In this document: positions 18,765 through 26,600 of the stretch, one piece after another | How the letters are laid out: each line of letters begins with the position of its first letter | How positions within the stretch are numbered: the stretch's first letter is position 1 | Origin: an uncultured Alphaproteobacteria bacterium | Lineage (GTDB): Bacteria > Pseudomonadota > Alphaproteobacteria > RF32 > CAG-239 | DNA length: 57,862 bases | Direction: 5' to 3' | NCBI GenBank assembly: GCA_944391345.1 | Contig: CALXTE010000011.1 | Location: forward strand, 1-57,862 | Notes under the pieces: generated by a model | Told to the model about the DNA's origin: nothing | Database searches by the model: none | The model's input: only the letters and a program-made list of their open reading frames with translations | Program-made: the position numbers and the translations under genes

Positions 18765-18780
18765 GTTAATAATTATTAAC
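18765..18780. promoter_or_regulatory. Perfect 16-bp palindrome between ctrA and fliI
   Basis: GTTAATAATTATTAAC is its own reverse complement. It contains two TTAA half-sites separated by six bases, one base short of the TTAA-N7-TTAA known for CtrA. Two more TTAA copies lie at 18737 and 18744. It is about 90 bases upstream of ctrA and just upstream of the fliI promoter-like sequence, so it could be an operator for either gene. CtrA binding is inferred. Confidence 0.45.
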
Positions 18781-18805
18781 GGCTGGGGAAAAATGGCTTT
18801 ATTCT

Positions 18806-18834
18806 TTGCGGTTTTTGCTGATTTGTGCTATACA
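18806..18834 (+). promoter_or_regulatory. Candidate promoter of fliI
   Basis: TTGCGG and TATACA lie 17 bases apart, with an extended -10 TGC, about 28 bases upstream of the fliI start. Confidence 0.5.
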
Positions 18835-18861
18835 TGAGGAAAATTGTCGGGAGGATTTATT

Positions 18862-20199
18862 TTGGTTCTTAATTTTGAGGCTATTGCTCAACATGTAAAA
18901 TCTATTGATGCAGTGACTTATTACGGAAAAGTGACGGCGGTGCAGGGCTTGTTTGTCGAAGCAACAGGTATTCGTTCGCCGCTTACTATCGGTGACCGCT
19001 GCTTTGTGACGACGAATCATGGCAAAAGAGTTCCTTGCGAGCTGGTCAGCTTTAAAGGGGATTCTTTGCTGCTTATGCCTTATGCCTCACTGGAAGGAAT
19101 CGGACCGGGGTGTCGTGTGGATGTTGAAAATTCGTCTCCGGTTATTTATCCTCATCCATCATGGCTCGGACGTATTGTTAATGCCTTTGGTGAGCCGATT
19201 GATGGAAAAGGCGAGCTTTTGAACGGTGATAAGCCTTATTTTATTAAAAATTCTCCGCCGCCGGCACAATTCCGCGGGCGTGTGCGCGGAAAAGTTGACC
19301 TTGGGGTGCGGGCGGTTAATACCTTTTTGACAATCTGCAAAGGGCAGCGTATGGGCATATTTGCCGGCTCAGGTGTGGGAAAATCTACGCTGATGTCGAT
19401 GATGGCTAAAAATACCGACTCTGACATTGCCGTTATCGGGCTTATCGGTGAGCGTGGACGTGAGGCCAAGGAATTTGTGGAAGACGTGTTGGGCGAAGAG
19501 GGATTAAAAAAGTCTATTCTTGTTCTGGCAACTTCTGATGAAAGCCCGCTCATGCGCCGTCAGGCGGCTTATACCGCAATGGCTATTTCTGAATTTTTTC
19601 GCGACCAAAATAAAAATGTGTTATGTATGATGGATTCCATCACGCGGTTTGCGATGGCACAACGTGAGATTTCTTTGAGTATCGGCGAACCTCCTGCGTC
19701 AAAAGGTTATACGCCGAGTGTGTTTGCCGAGTTGCCCAAGCTTTTGGAACGTGCTGGCCCCGGTGTTGAGGGAAGCGGGAGTATTACCGGATTGTTTACG
19801 GTTTTGGTTGATGGTGATGATCATAACGAGCCGGTGGCTGATGCCGTGCGCGGTATCTTGGACGGGCATATCGTGCTTGACCGCGCGATTGCCGAACGCA
19901 ACCGTTATCCGGCAATTAATATTTTGCGGTCTATTTCTCGTACCATGCCGGACTGCGATACGCCAGAAGAATATGCTCTGGTGGCAAAAGCTCGAAAATA
20001 TATTGCCTCTTACGAAGATATGGCCGAACTTATTCGCCTCGGAGCCTATAAAAAAGGTTCTAATGTCGAAGTCGATGAAGCTATTTTTTATTATCCGAAG
20101 CTGGAGGAATTTTTGAGCCAAAAGAAAAATGAAAAAGTGACGCTTGAGGAAGGCTATCAACAGCTTGCAGCCATTTTAGCAACCCCTTTCAAAGCCTGA
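18862..20199 (+). CDS. fliI: Flagellar export ATPase FliI
   Basis: FliI energises unfolding and export of flagellar substrates at the export gate. The 445-residue protein has Walker A GSGVGKST (about 169-176), Walker B VLCMMDSITRFAMAQ, GEPPASKGYTPSVFAELP and the F1-beta-like C-terminal part. I place the start at TTG 18862, because GGGAGGA lies six bases upstream; the in-frame TTG at 18844 precedes that site. It is followed by a FliJ-like gene after 13 bases. A YscN-type secretion ATPase is a close alternative, but ctrA adjacency favours the flagellar assignment. No other flagellar gene is in the window. Confidence 0.92.
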   Translation: MVLNFEAIAQHVKSIDAVTYYGKVTAVQGLFVEATGIRSPLTIGDRCFVTTNHGKRVPCELVSFKGDSLLLMPYASLEGIGPGCRVDVENSSPVIYPHPSWLGRIVNAFGEPIDGKGELLNGDKPYFIKNSPPPAQFRGRVRGKVDLGVRAVNTFLTICKGQRMGIFAGSGVGKSTLMSMMAKNTDSDIAVIGLIGERGREAKEFVEDVLGEEGLKKSILVLATSDESPLMRRQAAYTAMAISEFFRDQNKNVLCMMDSITRFAMAQREISLSIGEPPASKGYTPSVFAELPKLLERAGPGVEGSGSITGLFTVLVDGDDHNEPVADAVRGILDGHIVLDRAIAERNRYPAINILRSISRTMPDCDTPEEYALVAKARKYIASYEDMAELIRLGAYKKGSNVEVDEAIFYYPKLEEFLSQKKNEKVTLEEGYQQLAAILATPFKA

Positions 20200-20212
20200 G
20201 GAATAAGTCATA

Positions 20213-20632
20213 ATGAAGTCTTCTCTTAAAACTTTGGCTCGGATTCAAAAATTTAGTATTGATGAGCAACGCAAGCTTCTTAATGAGCAGTTAGATGTTG
20301 AAAAAAAAATTCTAACTGCATTGGCGGCTCTTGAAGACGAACTTGTTCGGGAAAAAAAATTTGCCGAAGAAAACCCAAGAATTGGAGATTTTGGGGCTTA
20401 TTACAAACGCTATCAGGCAAAACGCGAAGAGCTTGAAAGGGCATTGGCCAAAGTGCGGCAAAAAATTGAGCAAATTCGCGATGTTATTTCAGATATGTTT
20501 AAAGAACAAAAAACTTATGAAATCGTCGATAAAAATCGAGCGGCAGCTCAACAAAAAGATGAAGAGCAAAAAATGCAGAAAACCCTTGATGAAATCGGGA
20601 CGAATGCTTATATAAAAAATCATAAACACTAA
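20213..20632 (+). CDS. fliJ: FliJ-like export chaperone
   Basis: The 139 residues are almost wholly alpha-helical and charged, with coiled-coil heptads from about 10 to 130 and no membrane segment. Length, the coiled coil and position directly after fliI match FliJ, the stalk-like partner that couples FliI to the export gate. Sequence conservation in FliJ is low, so position carries most of the evidence. The gap to fliI is 13 bases, with a purine-rich site before the ATG. Confidence 0.75.
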   Translation: MKSSLKTLARIQKFSIDEQRKLLNEQLDVEKKILTALAALEDELVREKKFAEENPRIGDFGAYYKRYQAKREELERALAKVRQKIEQIRDVISDMFKEQKTYEIVDKNRAAAQQKDEEQKMQKTLDEIGTNAYIKNHKH

Positions 20633-20652
20633 CTTTATTTGGGAGAAAAAAC

Positions 20653-21228
20653 ATGGCTTTTGTTTTAGAGGCTTTGCCTTATGCCGAAAATGCGCTTGAA
20701 CCTTATATTTCATCTAATACGTTGAGTTTTCATTATGGAAAGCATCATCGTACTTATGTTGATAATCTTAACAAGCTTACTGCCGGCACTAAGTTTGAAA
20801 ATATGCCTTTGGAAGAGGTTATTAAAGAAACTTATGGCAAAGCCGAATATACCGGAATTTTTAATAATGCGGCACAGGCTTGGAATCATGCGTTTTTTTG
20901 GAAGTCAATGTCTGCCGGTGATAAAACCGTGTCGGCTGAATTGAAAGCAAAAATTGAACGCGATTTTGGTTCTTATGATAAATTCTGCGAAGCGTTTCTT
21001 GAGGTGGCGGTTTCTCAGTTTGGCAGTGGTTGGGCTTGGTTGGTCGAAGATAAAGACGGCAAACTTTCCGTGCTTAAAACCTCAAATGCGGATACGCCGA
21101 TTGCTCATGGTTTGAAGCCTTTAACCACGGTTGATGTTTGGGAGCATGCTTATTATCTTGACTATCAAAATCGTCGGGCAGATTTTGTGAAAACTTTTAT
21201 CATAAATTTGATGAAGTTTAACGCCTAA
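20653..21228 (+). CDS. sodB: Superoxide dismutase, iron type
   Basis: SOD converts superoxide to oxygen and hydrogen peroxide in the cytoplasm. Metal ligands are seen at His27, His79, Asp161 and His165 (DVWEHAYYLDY). Gln75 in NNAAQAWNH is the N-terminal-domain glutamine typical of the iron form. The length of 191 residues is normal. GGGAGA precedes the ATG. It follows the fliJ-like gene by 20 bases and may be co-transcribed with it; a clear terminator follows. Its presence implies exposure to oxygen even though the host may be largely fermentative. Confidence 0.96.
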   Translation: MAFVLEALPYAENALEPYISSNTLSFHYGKHHRTYVDNLNKLTAGTKFENMPLEEVIKETYGKAEYTGIFNNAAQAWNHAFFWKSMSAGDKTVSAELKAKIERDFGSYDKFCEAFLEVAVSQFGSGWAWLVEDKDGKLSVLKTSNADTPIAHGLKPLTTVDVWEHAYYLDYQNRRADFVKTFIINLMKFNA

Positions 21229-21241
21229 GCAACTGGATTTA

Positions 21242-21271
21242 AAGGGAACTTGTTAATAAGTTCCCTTTTTT
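21242..21271 (+). terminator. Rho-independent terminator after sodB
   Basis: AAGGGAACTT and AAGTTCCCTT form a 10-bp stem followed by a T run. Confidence 0.85.
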
Positions 21272-21327
21272 CTGTTAAATAAACTTTAACCGGTCTATGC
21301 TATCTCTATATAAATTTCAAGAATTGT

Positions 21328-21358
21328 ATTTGACTAATTTTGTCAAATGTGATATGAT
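21328..21358 (+). promoter_or_regulatory. Strong promoter with overlapping inverted repeat
   Basis: TTGACT (21330) and TATGAT (21353) lie 17 bases apart. ATTTGAC (21328-21334) and GTCAAAT (21342-21348) form an inverted repeat over the -35 and spacer, which could be an operator. It precedes the gene pair at 21394. Confidence 0.55.
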
Positions 21359-21393
21359 TAGTCTAATCAGTTCAGCCAAAATGGAGAAAGAAT

Positions 21394-21741
21394 ATGAATC
21401 TTGAGAAGTTAAAAGAAAAGGCAGAATCGCTTAAAAAGCATTTGAAAGGCAATGCCGTTGCTTATGCTTGCGGCTTGGGCGCTGTTACTTTGATTGGATC
21501 CGGTGATTATGAAGTTAAAAATGTTATTGGTCCTGATGGGCACAGCGGTATTGAGATTGTGAAAGGTAAAGGTAATCTTGCCGGAGGTATTGCTCTTGGG
21601 ACTTTGGCTGCGGCTCCGCTGTTTTTGGGAGCTATGAAGAAGATGAACCAAGAAGCTCGCCAAAAAGATGATGCGACAAAGTCTAAAAATGAAGCTTTAG
21701 ATGCGGCTTTGATGTCTAAATTGGGGCGCAGTAATGGCTAG
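21394..21741 (+). CDS. Hypothetical protein with two hydrophobic segments
   Basis: The 115-residue protein has a basic N-terminal helix (about 1-20), a hydrophobic glycine-rich stretch (about 22-36), a polar middle and a second hydrophobic stretch (about 62-82), then a charged tail. No family is recognised. It could be a small membrane-associated protein. GGAGAAAG precedes the start, and a strong promoter lies at 21330. Its last eight bases overlap the next gene, so the two are probably translated together. Confidence 0.7.
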   Translation: MNLEKLKEKAESLKKHLKGNAVAYACGLGAVTLIGSGDYEVKNVIGPDGHSGIEIVKGKGNLAGGIALGTLAAAPLFLGAMKKMNQEARQKDDATKSKNEALDAALMSKLGRSNG

Positions 21742-22090
21742 TCGTGTTCGTAAAGCCAACAATTTTGTTGTGGCAGAAGGGTCCGAAGGAGAGCTTTATA
21801 TTTATATTGAGGCTTCGAGCTCTCATCCGGAAAAACCCAGAATCATTTATGATGGGCGTGATCATGCTATCTTTTTGCGGTCTCCCGAAGATAGAATAAT
21901 TTTGGATTATATTCATCCTGAGGTGCGCGATAAATTGCGTCATGCCGATGGGGTGATTATGGTTGAAACAATCTTGGAAAATATTAAAGACAGTTATGTG
22001 GCTGAAATGCAAATTGTTGATTCTATTCCGATAGACTGGGCCAAGGTTGGCTTAAAGTCTTGGGAAAAGGCTATGCTCGAGGCTAAGTGA
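21734..22090 (+). CDS. Hypothetical protein
   Basis: A 118-residue soluble protein of mixed alpha/beta character with no signal peptide. I do not recognise the family. It overlaps the preceding gene by eight bases, which suggests translational coupling and a joint role. A rho-independent terminator closes the unit. The sequence includes IIYDGRDHAIFLRSPED near residues 35-52 and a helical C-terminus ending KSWEKAMLEAK. Confidence 0.7.
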   Translation: MASRVRKANNFVVAEGSEGELYIYIEASSSHPEKPRIIYDGRDHAIFLRSPEDRIILDYIHPEVRDKLRHADGVIMVETILENIKDSYVAEMQIVDSIPIDWAKVGLKSWEKAMLEAK

Positions 22091-22109
22091 AATTTTTTAA
22101 CTATCAGAA

Positions 22110-22140
22110 AAGGCGCTTTCTTTGCGGAAAGCGCCTTTTT
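22110..22140 (+). terminator. Rho-independent terminator
   Basis: AAGGCGCTTTC and GAAAGCGCCTT form the stem, followed by T residues. It ends the two-gene unit from 21394. Confidence 0.85.
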
Positions 22141-22160
22141 GTTGCCTGATTTAGAACTGA

Positions 22161-22640
22161 TTATTTATGTGTAATTGTAATTTTTTTCTTTTTGCATTGT
22201 TCTTCGGTCGACTTTGGAATAATAATGCTCAAAACACCGTCTGCATAGTCTGCTTTGGCTTCATTATATTGCAAATCCCAAGGCAGAGGAATTGTGCGGC
22301 TGAAAGATCCGTAAGAAATTTCAGAGAAGTAATTTCCCTTCTTTTCTTCTTTGGATTCATGTTTCTTTTCTCCGGAGATTGTTAAATATCCGTCGGAAGA
22401 AATTTCCATGTCGATATCTTTTTCATTAATACCAGGCATTTCAGCCAAGACGGTAACGTTTTTATCGTTTTCAGATATCTCGATCTTGGGTTCCAATGAT
22501 TTTAGGGCAGTATTTTCCAGAGGAAAATCATTCCAGCCATTTAGAAAATTGGTTACCAAGTCGTTGAAATCTTTTTGATAATTATAACGGCGAGCCATAT
22601 TGTGATTGTGGTCTTTGCGTGTGATTAATGAATCTGACAT
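22161..22640 (-). CDS. Hsp20/alpha-crystallin small heat-shock protein
   Basis: Small heat-shock proteins bind unfolding proteins without ATP and hold them for refolding. The 159-residue protein has an alpha-crystallin domain (about 50-145) with VTVLAEMPGINEKDIDM, GYLTISGEKK and ADGVLSIIIPK. A short basic N-terminus precedes it. The start at 22640 is fixed by an AAGGAGG site seven bases upstream; longer in-frame starts lack one. In the 60 bases before the start, ACCTC could pair with GAGGT of the ribosome-binding site, a weak hint of an RNA thermometer. Confidence 0.92.
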   Translation of the reverse strand: MSDSLITRKDHNHNMARRYNYQKDFNDLVTNFLNGWNDFPLENTALKSLEPKIEISENDKNVTVLAEMPGINEKDIDMEISSDGYLTISGEKKHESKEEKKGNYFSEISYGSFSRTIPLPWDLQYNEAKADYADGVLSIIIPKSTEEQCKKKKITITHK

Positions 22641-22798
22641 TTTAACCTCCTTAAAAATTGTGGTAAAAACTCTTTCTAATAATTGAGGTAGTGAGTTCAT
22701 TTGGCAGAATCAAGAGGGTATGAAAAAATTTTTTATGATAAATCGGAAAAGTTTTGATTTTTGAAAAAAAAGCTTGCAAGATTTGTTTTTTTGTTTTA

Positions 22799-24403
22799 TT
22801 AAACTTTTATCGCTGAGGTCCCATCGTCTAGTGGCCTAGGACGCGGCCCTCTCAAGGCTGCAACACGAGTTCGAATCTCGTTGGGATCACCAATCGCAAC
22901 ACCCTCGATTTTCGGGGGTGTTTTTTTGTTTAAAGAACTTATGTAATCGAACGGTTTTCTAAGGTTATACGAGATTCTACGGTCTTGTAATTTCAAGTTC
23001 GAAAGTAAAAGGTGTAAAATCTCTCTTTTGGTTTCTACTTTCGAACTCTGAAAAATTTGATATGCGTTATTGCCTAAGGAAAGTATTGTAGATATTGCAA
23101 TTGAAAATTTTTCATCCGCTTTTGTTAACAGTTCTGATTTCCCTTCAAGTTCATATTGTTCTTTTTTTAGGTCTTCATTCATATCTCGGTATTCTTCCGG
23201 TGTAATATGTCCTTCAAGAAGCAAAGAGCGTAGACGTTTAATTTTATCCTGACAGTCATCATATTGTTTACGTACAGCCTTTACTTCACGATTATGGGCT
23301 TCATTTTGTTTGTTAATGATTCTTTCCATATCAGTTTTAAGATATCCCATAATTTCTTGGGGTAAGGACAAGTTTTTTAATTCATCTTCAATTTGTTGCA
23401 AAATTATATTCTCGTTGACCTGTGGATTTTTGCAATTTCCTTTGAAATGAGAACATTTTAAGTAAACATATTCTCGTCCACTGGGTTTTATTTTACGGTC
23501 ACTGCTAATCATACAACCACACTCTCCACAAGTTATTAATCCGCGAAAAATAAACGGTTTGTCGGTTGTTTTAAAATGTTTTGGTGTTTCAGGTTTGCGT
23601 CCGTGCATAATATCTTGACACGCGTTAAACAATGCAGGAGCTATTAAGGTTTCATAATTATGTTTATACCATTGGTCTTTATAGAACATTTCACCAATAT
23701 AAAATTTATTATTTAATATACGGTGTATAGTTGCAGTATCAAAAGGCTTTCCTGAAAAACGACTCACCAAACCCCATTCTTTGCACATTTTAGCCATATC
23801 TTTAACAGAATAAAGTCCCGTTGCATATCGTTCAAAGAGCTTTTGAATCAATGGAGCTCGTTCAGAGTCAATTATAACAGCCGCTTTTCCATCAGGATTT
23901 CTTATATTTAAATAACCTGCTGGAGCTTTTGTCATACATCGTCCTTGGTTAACAGAATAATCCATTCCATAAACAACATTATCTCGAAGACTTAAAGCAT
24001 AGTTTTGAGCCATAACAACATTTAATCCTAATATGGTTAAATCTCCGGCTTTAGAATCTTTATTAAGGACTAAATTTTCTTGAACCAAATGAAGTTCAAG
24101 TTGCCCAGATTTTCTCATTTCATCAATTAAGGTGTAATTTTTAAAGTTACGGAACAAACGGTCTGTCTTTAAGCAAACCAAGGCTATACCACCTCGCTGT
24201 TGTTTACAAAATTTTATCACTTCCATAAACTTTTTCCGCTCACCTTTTGTTGAACTTTCAACTAATTCAGCATCTTTAATAATAGTCAAATCTTTTCGTG
24301 AGCAATACTGTGTTAACATTTCCTGTTGATTTTGGAGAGAGTTTCCATCTTTTTCTTGCATTACCGTGGACACACGTCTTAATAAAACAGCATTTTTAAT
24401 CAT
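22799..24403 (-). CDS. Large serine recombinase (integrase)
   Basis: It catalyses site-specific integration and excision through a serine-DNA link. The 534 residues contain a resolvase-type catalytic domain (about 1-150; Ser12 in LRRVSTV), a recombinase domain (about 170-270), a zinc-ribbon with CGECGC and a later Cys pair (about 290-330), and a coiled coil (about 345-425). The final 40 codons are unusual: from about residue 494 they read through the tRNA-Glu terminator and the whole tRNA in antisense. That tail comes from the target site and the natural C-terminus in the free element is probably different. Start ATG 24403 follows a weak site. Confidence 0.93.
   Translation of the reverse strand: MIKNAVLLRRVSTVMQEKDGNSLQNQQEMLTQYCSRKDLTIIKDAELVESSTKGERKKFMEVIKFCKQQRGGIALVCLKTDRLFRNFKNYTLIDEMRKSGQLELHLVQENLVLNKDSKAGDLTILGLNVVMAQNYALSLRDNVVYGMDYSVNQGRCMTKAPAGYLNIRNPDGKAAVIIDSERAPLIQKLFERYATGLYSVKDMAKMCKEWGLVSRFSGKPFDTATIHRILNNKFYIGEMFYKDQWYKHNYETLIAPALFNACQDIMHGRKPETPKHFKTTDKPFIFRGLITCGECGCMISSDRKIKPSGREYVYLKCSHFKGNCKNPQVNENIILQQIEDELKNLSLPQEIMGYLKTDMERIINKQNEAHNREVKAVRKQYDDCQDKIKRLRSLLLEGHITPEEYRDMNEDLKKEQYELEGKSELLTKADEKFSIAISTILSLGNNAYQIFQSSKVETKREILHLLLSNLKLQDRRISYNLRKPFDYISSLNKKTPPKIEGVAIGDPNEIRTRVAALRGPRPRPLDDGTSAIKV
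22817..22892 (+). tRNA. tRNA-Glu (anticodon CTC)
   Basis: A 76-base cloverleaf with acceptor strands GGTCCCA and TGGGATC (one G-U pair), anticodon loop CTCTCAA giving CTC, T-arm ACGAG-TTCGAAT-CTCGT and encoded CCA. It is the probable integration site of the element to its right: the recombinase reading frame on the other strand runs right through it. Confidence 0.95.
22899..22927 (+). terminator. Terminator of tRNA-Glu
   Basis: ACACCCTCGA and TCGGGGGTGT form a stem with one G-U pair and are followed by seven T residues. The same bases are codons of the serine recombinase on the other strand. Confidence 0.8.
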
Positions 24404-24665
24404 TTCTAAATCCCCAAGTACATAAAACCATAATATTATATGATTTTAGACAAAACAAGCAAATTGTATATTTATAATTATGATTATTAGCTTTTTACAA
24501 TAATCGTTTAGACATCATTGTATTATTTTCAATATAAAGGTCAAATCGTTGCAAATAAGCAACTTCTCAAACAATAATCCATTTGTTAAGAGTTCAAAGG
24601 TAAGGCAAATAACTTGTCTTTCCAGTCACTTTGACTGCAAATTAATTTTGTCTAAATATGAAGGA

Positions 24666-24803
24666 ATGAGAAAAGAAGATATAATTAAATCATGGTATCC
24701 AAATGAAACTTTGTCTGATGATGAAGTTAAGGCTATCTATGACAATTTATTAAATTTGTTTCTCCTTCTGTATCAAGAAAGTCAAATTCATGATGTTTCT
24801 TGA
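24666..24803 (+). CDS. Small hypothetical protein
   Basis: About 45 residues, with KEDIIKSWYPNETLSDDEV near the start and a leucine-rich helix after it. It could be a small DNA-binding or regulatory protein, but no family is recognised. GAAGGA directly abuts the ATG, which is too close for a good site; an in-frame TTG at 24549 would give 84 residues. The 260 bases between the recombinase start and this gene show only A/T-rich promoter-like sequence. Confidence 0.35.
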   Translation: MRKEDIIKSWYPNETLSDDEVKAIYDNLLNLFLLLYQESQIHDVS

Positions 24804-24874
24804 TACAAAAAAATTCTTAATTTTTAGAACGTTAGTTTAAAATTTATGGTTTAATAAATATGGAGACAGATCTT

Positions 24875-25723
24875 ATGATTGATAAATATGATACTTCAAA
24901 TTTTTTGGATTTAATTGAAAAAGCAAAATATGGTTTTAATGTGTGTTTAAGTCTAGAAAGTCAAGGACATAAACATTTAAAAGATGCTTTACTTTCTTGC
25001 TATCAAATAACTAAATATATTAAAGAACAAGACCTCAAGGAATTACTTGTAGATGAAAAATTTATAAAAGAAGAAAGCTTTGATATAAAAAATAAAGCTA
25101 AATATGTTTTATGGCTTACAATGGGAAAACCTGACAAAAGTAAAAAAACAGATGATGAAATTAGCTATAAAAGGGATACAGCCCGTCTTAGAATGTATAA
25201 ACGTGTCTTAGAAAAATTTATTTTAAAAGACTTAAGCGAAGATGAGGCTTATCAATTTTTAGAGATATATGGTGTTTATGCTATTGGAAATTTGAAGGCA
25301 ATAGACGATGATACTAAAAATACTTTTCAAAAAGATAGAGATACTCGCAAGGATAATACAAGTTATACCGAAAATGACGATGAAGAAGATGATGACGATG
25401 ACTACGACTACGAAGATGAAAGCGTAACGTCATTATGCAATAGCGTATATGATACCAACGATGATGAGCCCAATTATGTAACATCCAAAGAAAAACAAAA
25501 AAGGCTTGATAAAAAAGAAAGTTTTGAAGAGTTAAAAAGCATTTTATCTAGTAAAAAGCTACACTACAAGCGTCTCGTTATAATTAAAGATGCTAACGGT
25601 AAAATACAAGTATGCAAAAAGAAAAAAGAGATAAATCGAATGCTAAATTTGTTATCTCTTAAAAAGAATCCGGTGGAGACTACAGAAATTGATGAGTTAA
25701 TAGAGGAGCTCACGGATGAGTAA
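24875..25723 (+). CDS. Hypothetical element protein with an acidic linker
   Basis: About 282 residues, helical and charged. The N-terminal 150 residues look like a compact domain. A run rich in Asp and Glu (about 165-185) follows, and then a basic C-terminal part. No family is recognised. The ATG at 24875 has GGAG nine bases upstream and is preferred to the ATG at 24860. It stands directly upstream of the replication initiator, with a strong hairpin between the two, so a role in replication or its control is plausible but inferred. Confidence 0.65.
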   Translation: MIDKYDTSNFLDLIEKAKYGFNVCLSLESQGHKHLKDALLSCYQITKYIKEQDLKELLVDEKFIKEESFDIKNKAKYVLWLTMGKPDKSKKTDDEISYKRDTARLRMYKRVLEKFILKDLSEDEAYQFLEIYGVYAIGNLKAIDDDTKNTFQKDRDTRKDNTSYTENDDEEDDDDDYDYEDESVTSLCNSVYDTNDDEPNYVTSKEKQKRLDKKESFEELKSILSSKKLHYKRLVIIKDANGKIQVCKKKKEINRMLNLLSLKKNPVETTEIDELIEELTDE

Positions 25724-25743
25724 CAAGATTATTAAAAAGCGTT

Positions 25744-25772
25744 CACAAAACGTTATTTAATAACGTTTTGTG
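25744..25772 (+). repeat. Hairpin upstream of rep; candidate rolling-circle origin
   Basis: CACAAAACGTTAT and ATAACGTTTTGTG form a perfect 13-bp inverted repeat around the loop TTA. It is not followed by a T run on either strand, so it is not a normal terminator. HUH initiators usually nick in or next to such hairpins near their own gene. The origin role is inferred. Confidence 0.5.
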
Positions 25773-25844
25773 TCACCGATATGGGACTGCATTGATGTAT
25801 ACACAACAAATTCGATGAAAAAACAGTTAAATAAGAGGAAAAGT

Positions 25845-26600
25845 ATGAGAAAGTATTTTGCAAGTAATTATGATGAAGATGCAAAAAAACAAATGAGTTT
25901 ACTTAATAAGGCTAATATTAGGTATTGTGATGATATTGACGAACTAAGTGAGAATCAAAAGTATATAGGAAAGAATAATCTTAAGTTAATGCAACCATTA
26001 TCCTTAAGACCATTTGCAAATATAATATACAAAAATCTGAAAAAAGAAATTAAGCCTAATAATGAAGGTAAATATCTTATGTTTACTTTAGTTACAGGGT
26101 TTAACTTTGGTAAGGATAACTGGAACAATGACTATAAAAAATTGCAAGATGAAACTAAAAGGCTACTTAAAGGTTATGATTATGTGGCTACTGTAGCTTT
26201 AGATGAATTTCCAAAGGAGCAATATATTAACGATGGAACTTTAATGTCTTGGCACGTTCACGGGATTATTTTTGATAAGCCTAGTCGTTGGAGCATAAAG
26301 AGAATTAATGATAAAGTCAAAAGAAAAGGTCATAAAATAACTCCTTTTAAGACGGCTTCATATAAAAGGCTAATTGATGCGATTTACTATGCTTTTAAAA
26401 GTCCATTTGGGGGTAAGGTAAAAATTACAGATAAAAACGGTCATACAAGCTTTAGGAGAGTTAAACTTAGTCTTTTTTCGTATTATCAAAATTTTGTAAA
26501 ACTAAAGAATTATCCAATTTACTACGGAATGTTTGCTGGAGGTAAAGGTAAGAAAGTTTTAAACCATATTTTGAAGGAAATCAATAATGGTAAAGCTTAA
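25845..26600 (+). CDS. rep: HUH-type rolling-circle replication initiator
   Basis: HUH endonucleases nick one strand at an origin and stay linked through a tyrosine. The 251-residue protein shows the three Rep motifs in order: YLMFTLVTGFNF (about 77-88), the metal-binding WHVHGIIF (His137 and His139) and a tyrosine-rich IDAIYYAFKSP (about 177-187), where Tyr181 or Tyr182 is the likely nucleophile. ATG 25845 is chosen for the AGAGGA five bases upstream. Its 3' end overlaps the helicase gene by 14 bases, which fits a replication pair. A relaxase-like role in transfer cannot be excluded. Confidence 0.82.
   Translation: MRKYFASNYDEDAKKQMSLLNKANIRYCDDIDELSENQKYIGKNNLKLMQPLSLRPFANIIYKNLKKEIKPNNEGKYLMFTLVTGFNFGKDNWNNDYKKLQDETKRLLKGYDYVATVALDEFPKEQYINDGTLMSWHVHGIIFDKPSRWSIKRINDKVKRKGHKITPFKTASYKRLIDAIYYAFKSPFGGKVKITDKNGHTSFRRVKLSLFSYYQNFVKLKNYPIYYGMFAGGKGKKVLNHILKEINNGKA

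Noticed and set aside
22620-22700. ROSE-type RNA thermometer before hsp20
   Set aside because: Only a five-base pairing between ACCTC and the ribosome-binding site is visible, with a long loop; this is too weak for a separate call.
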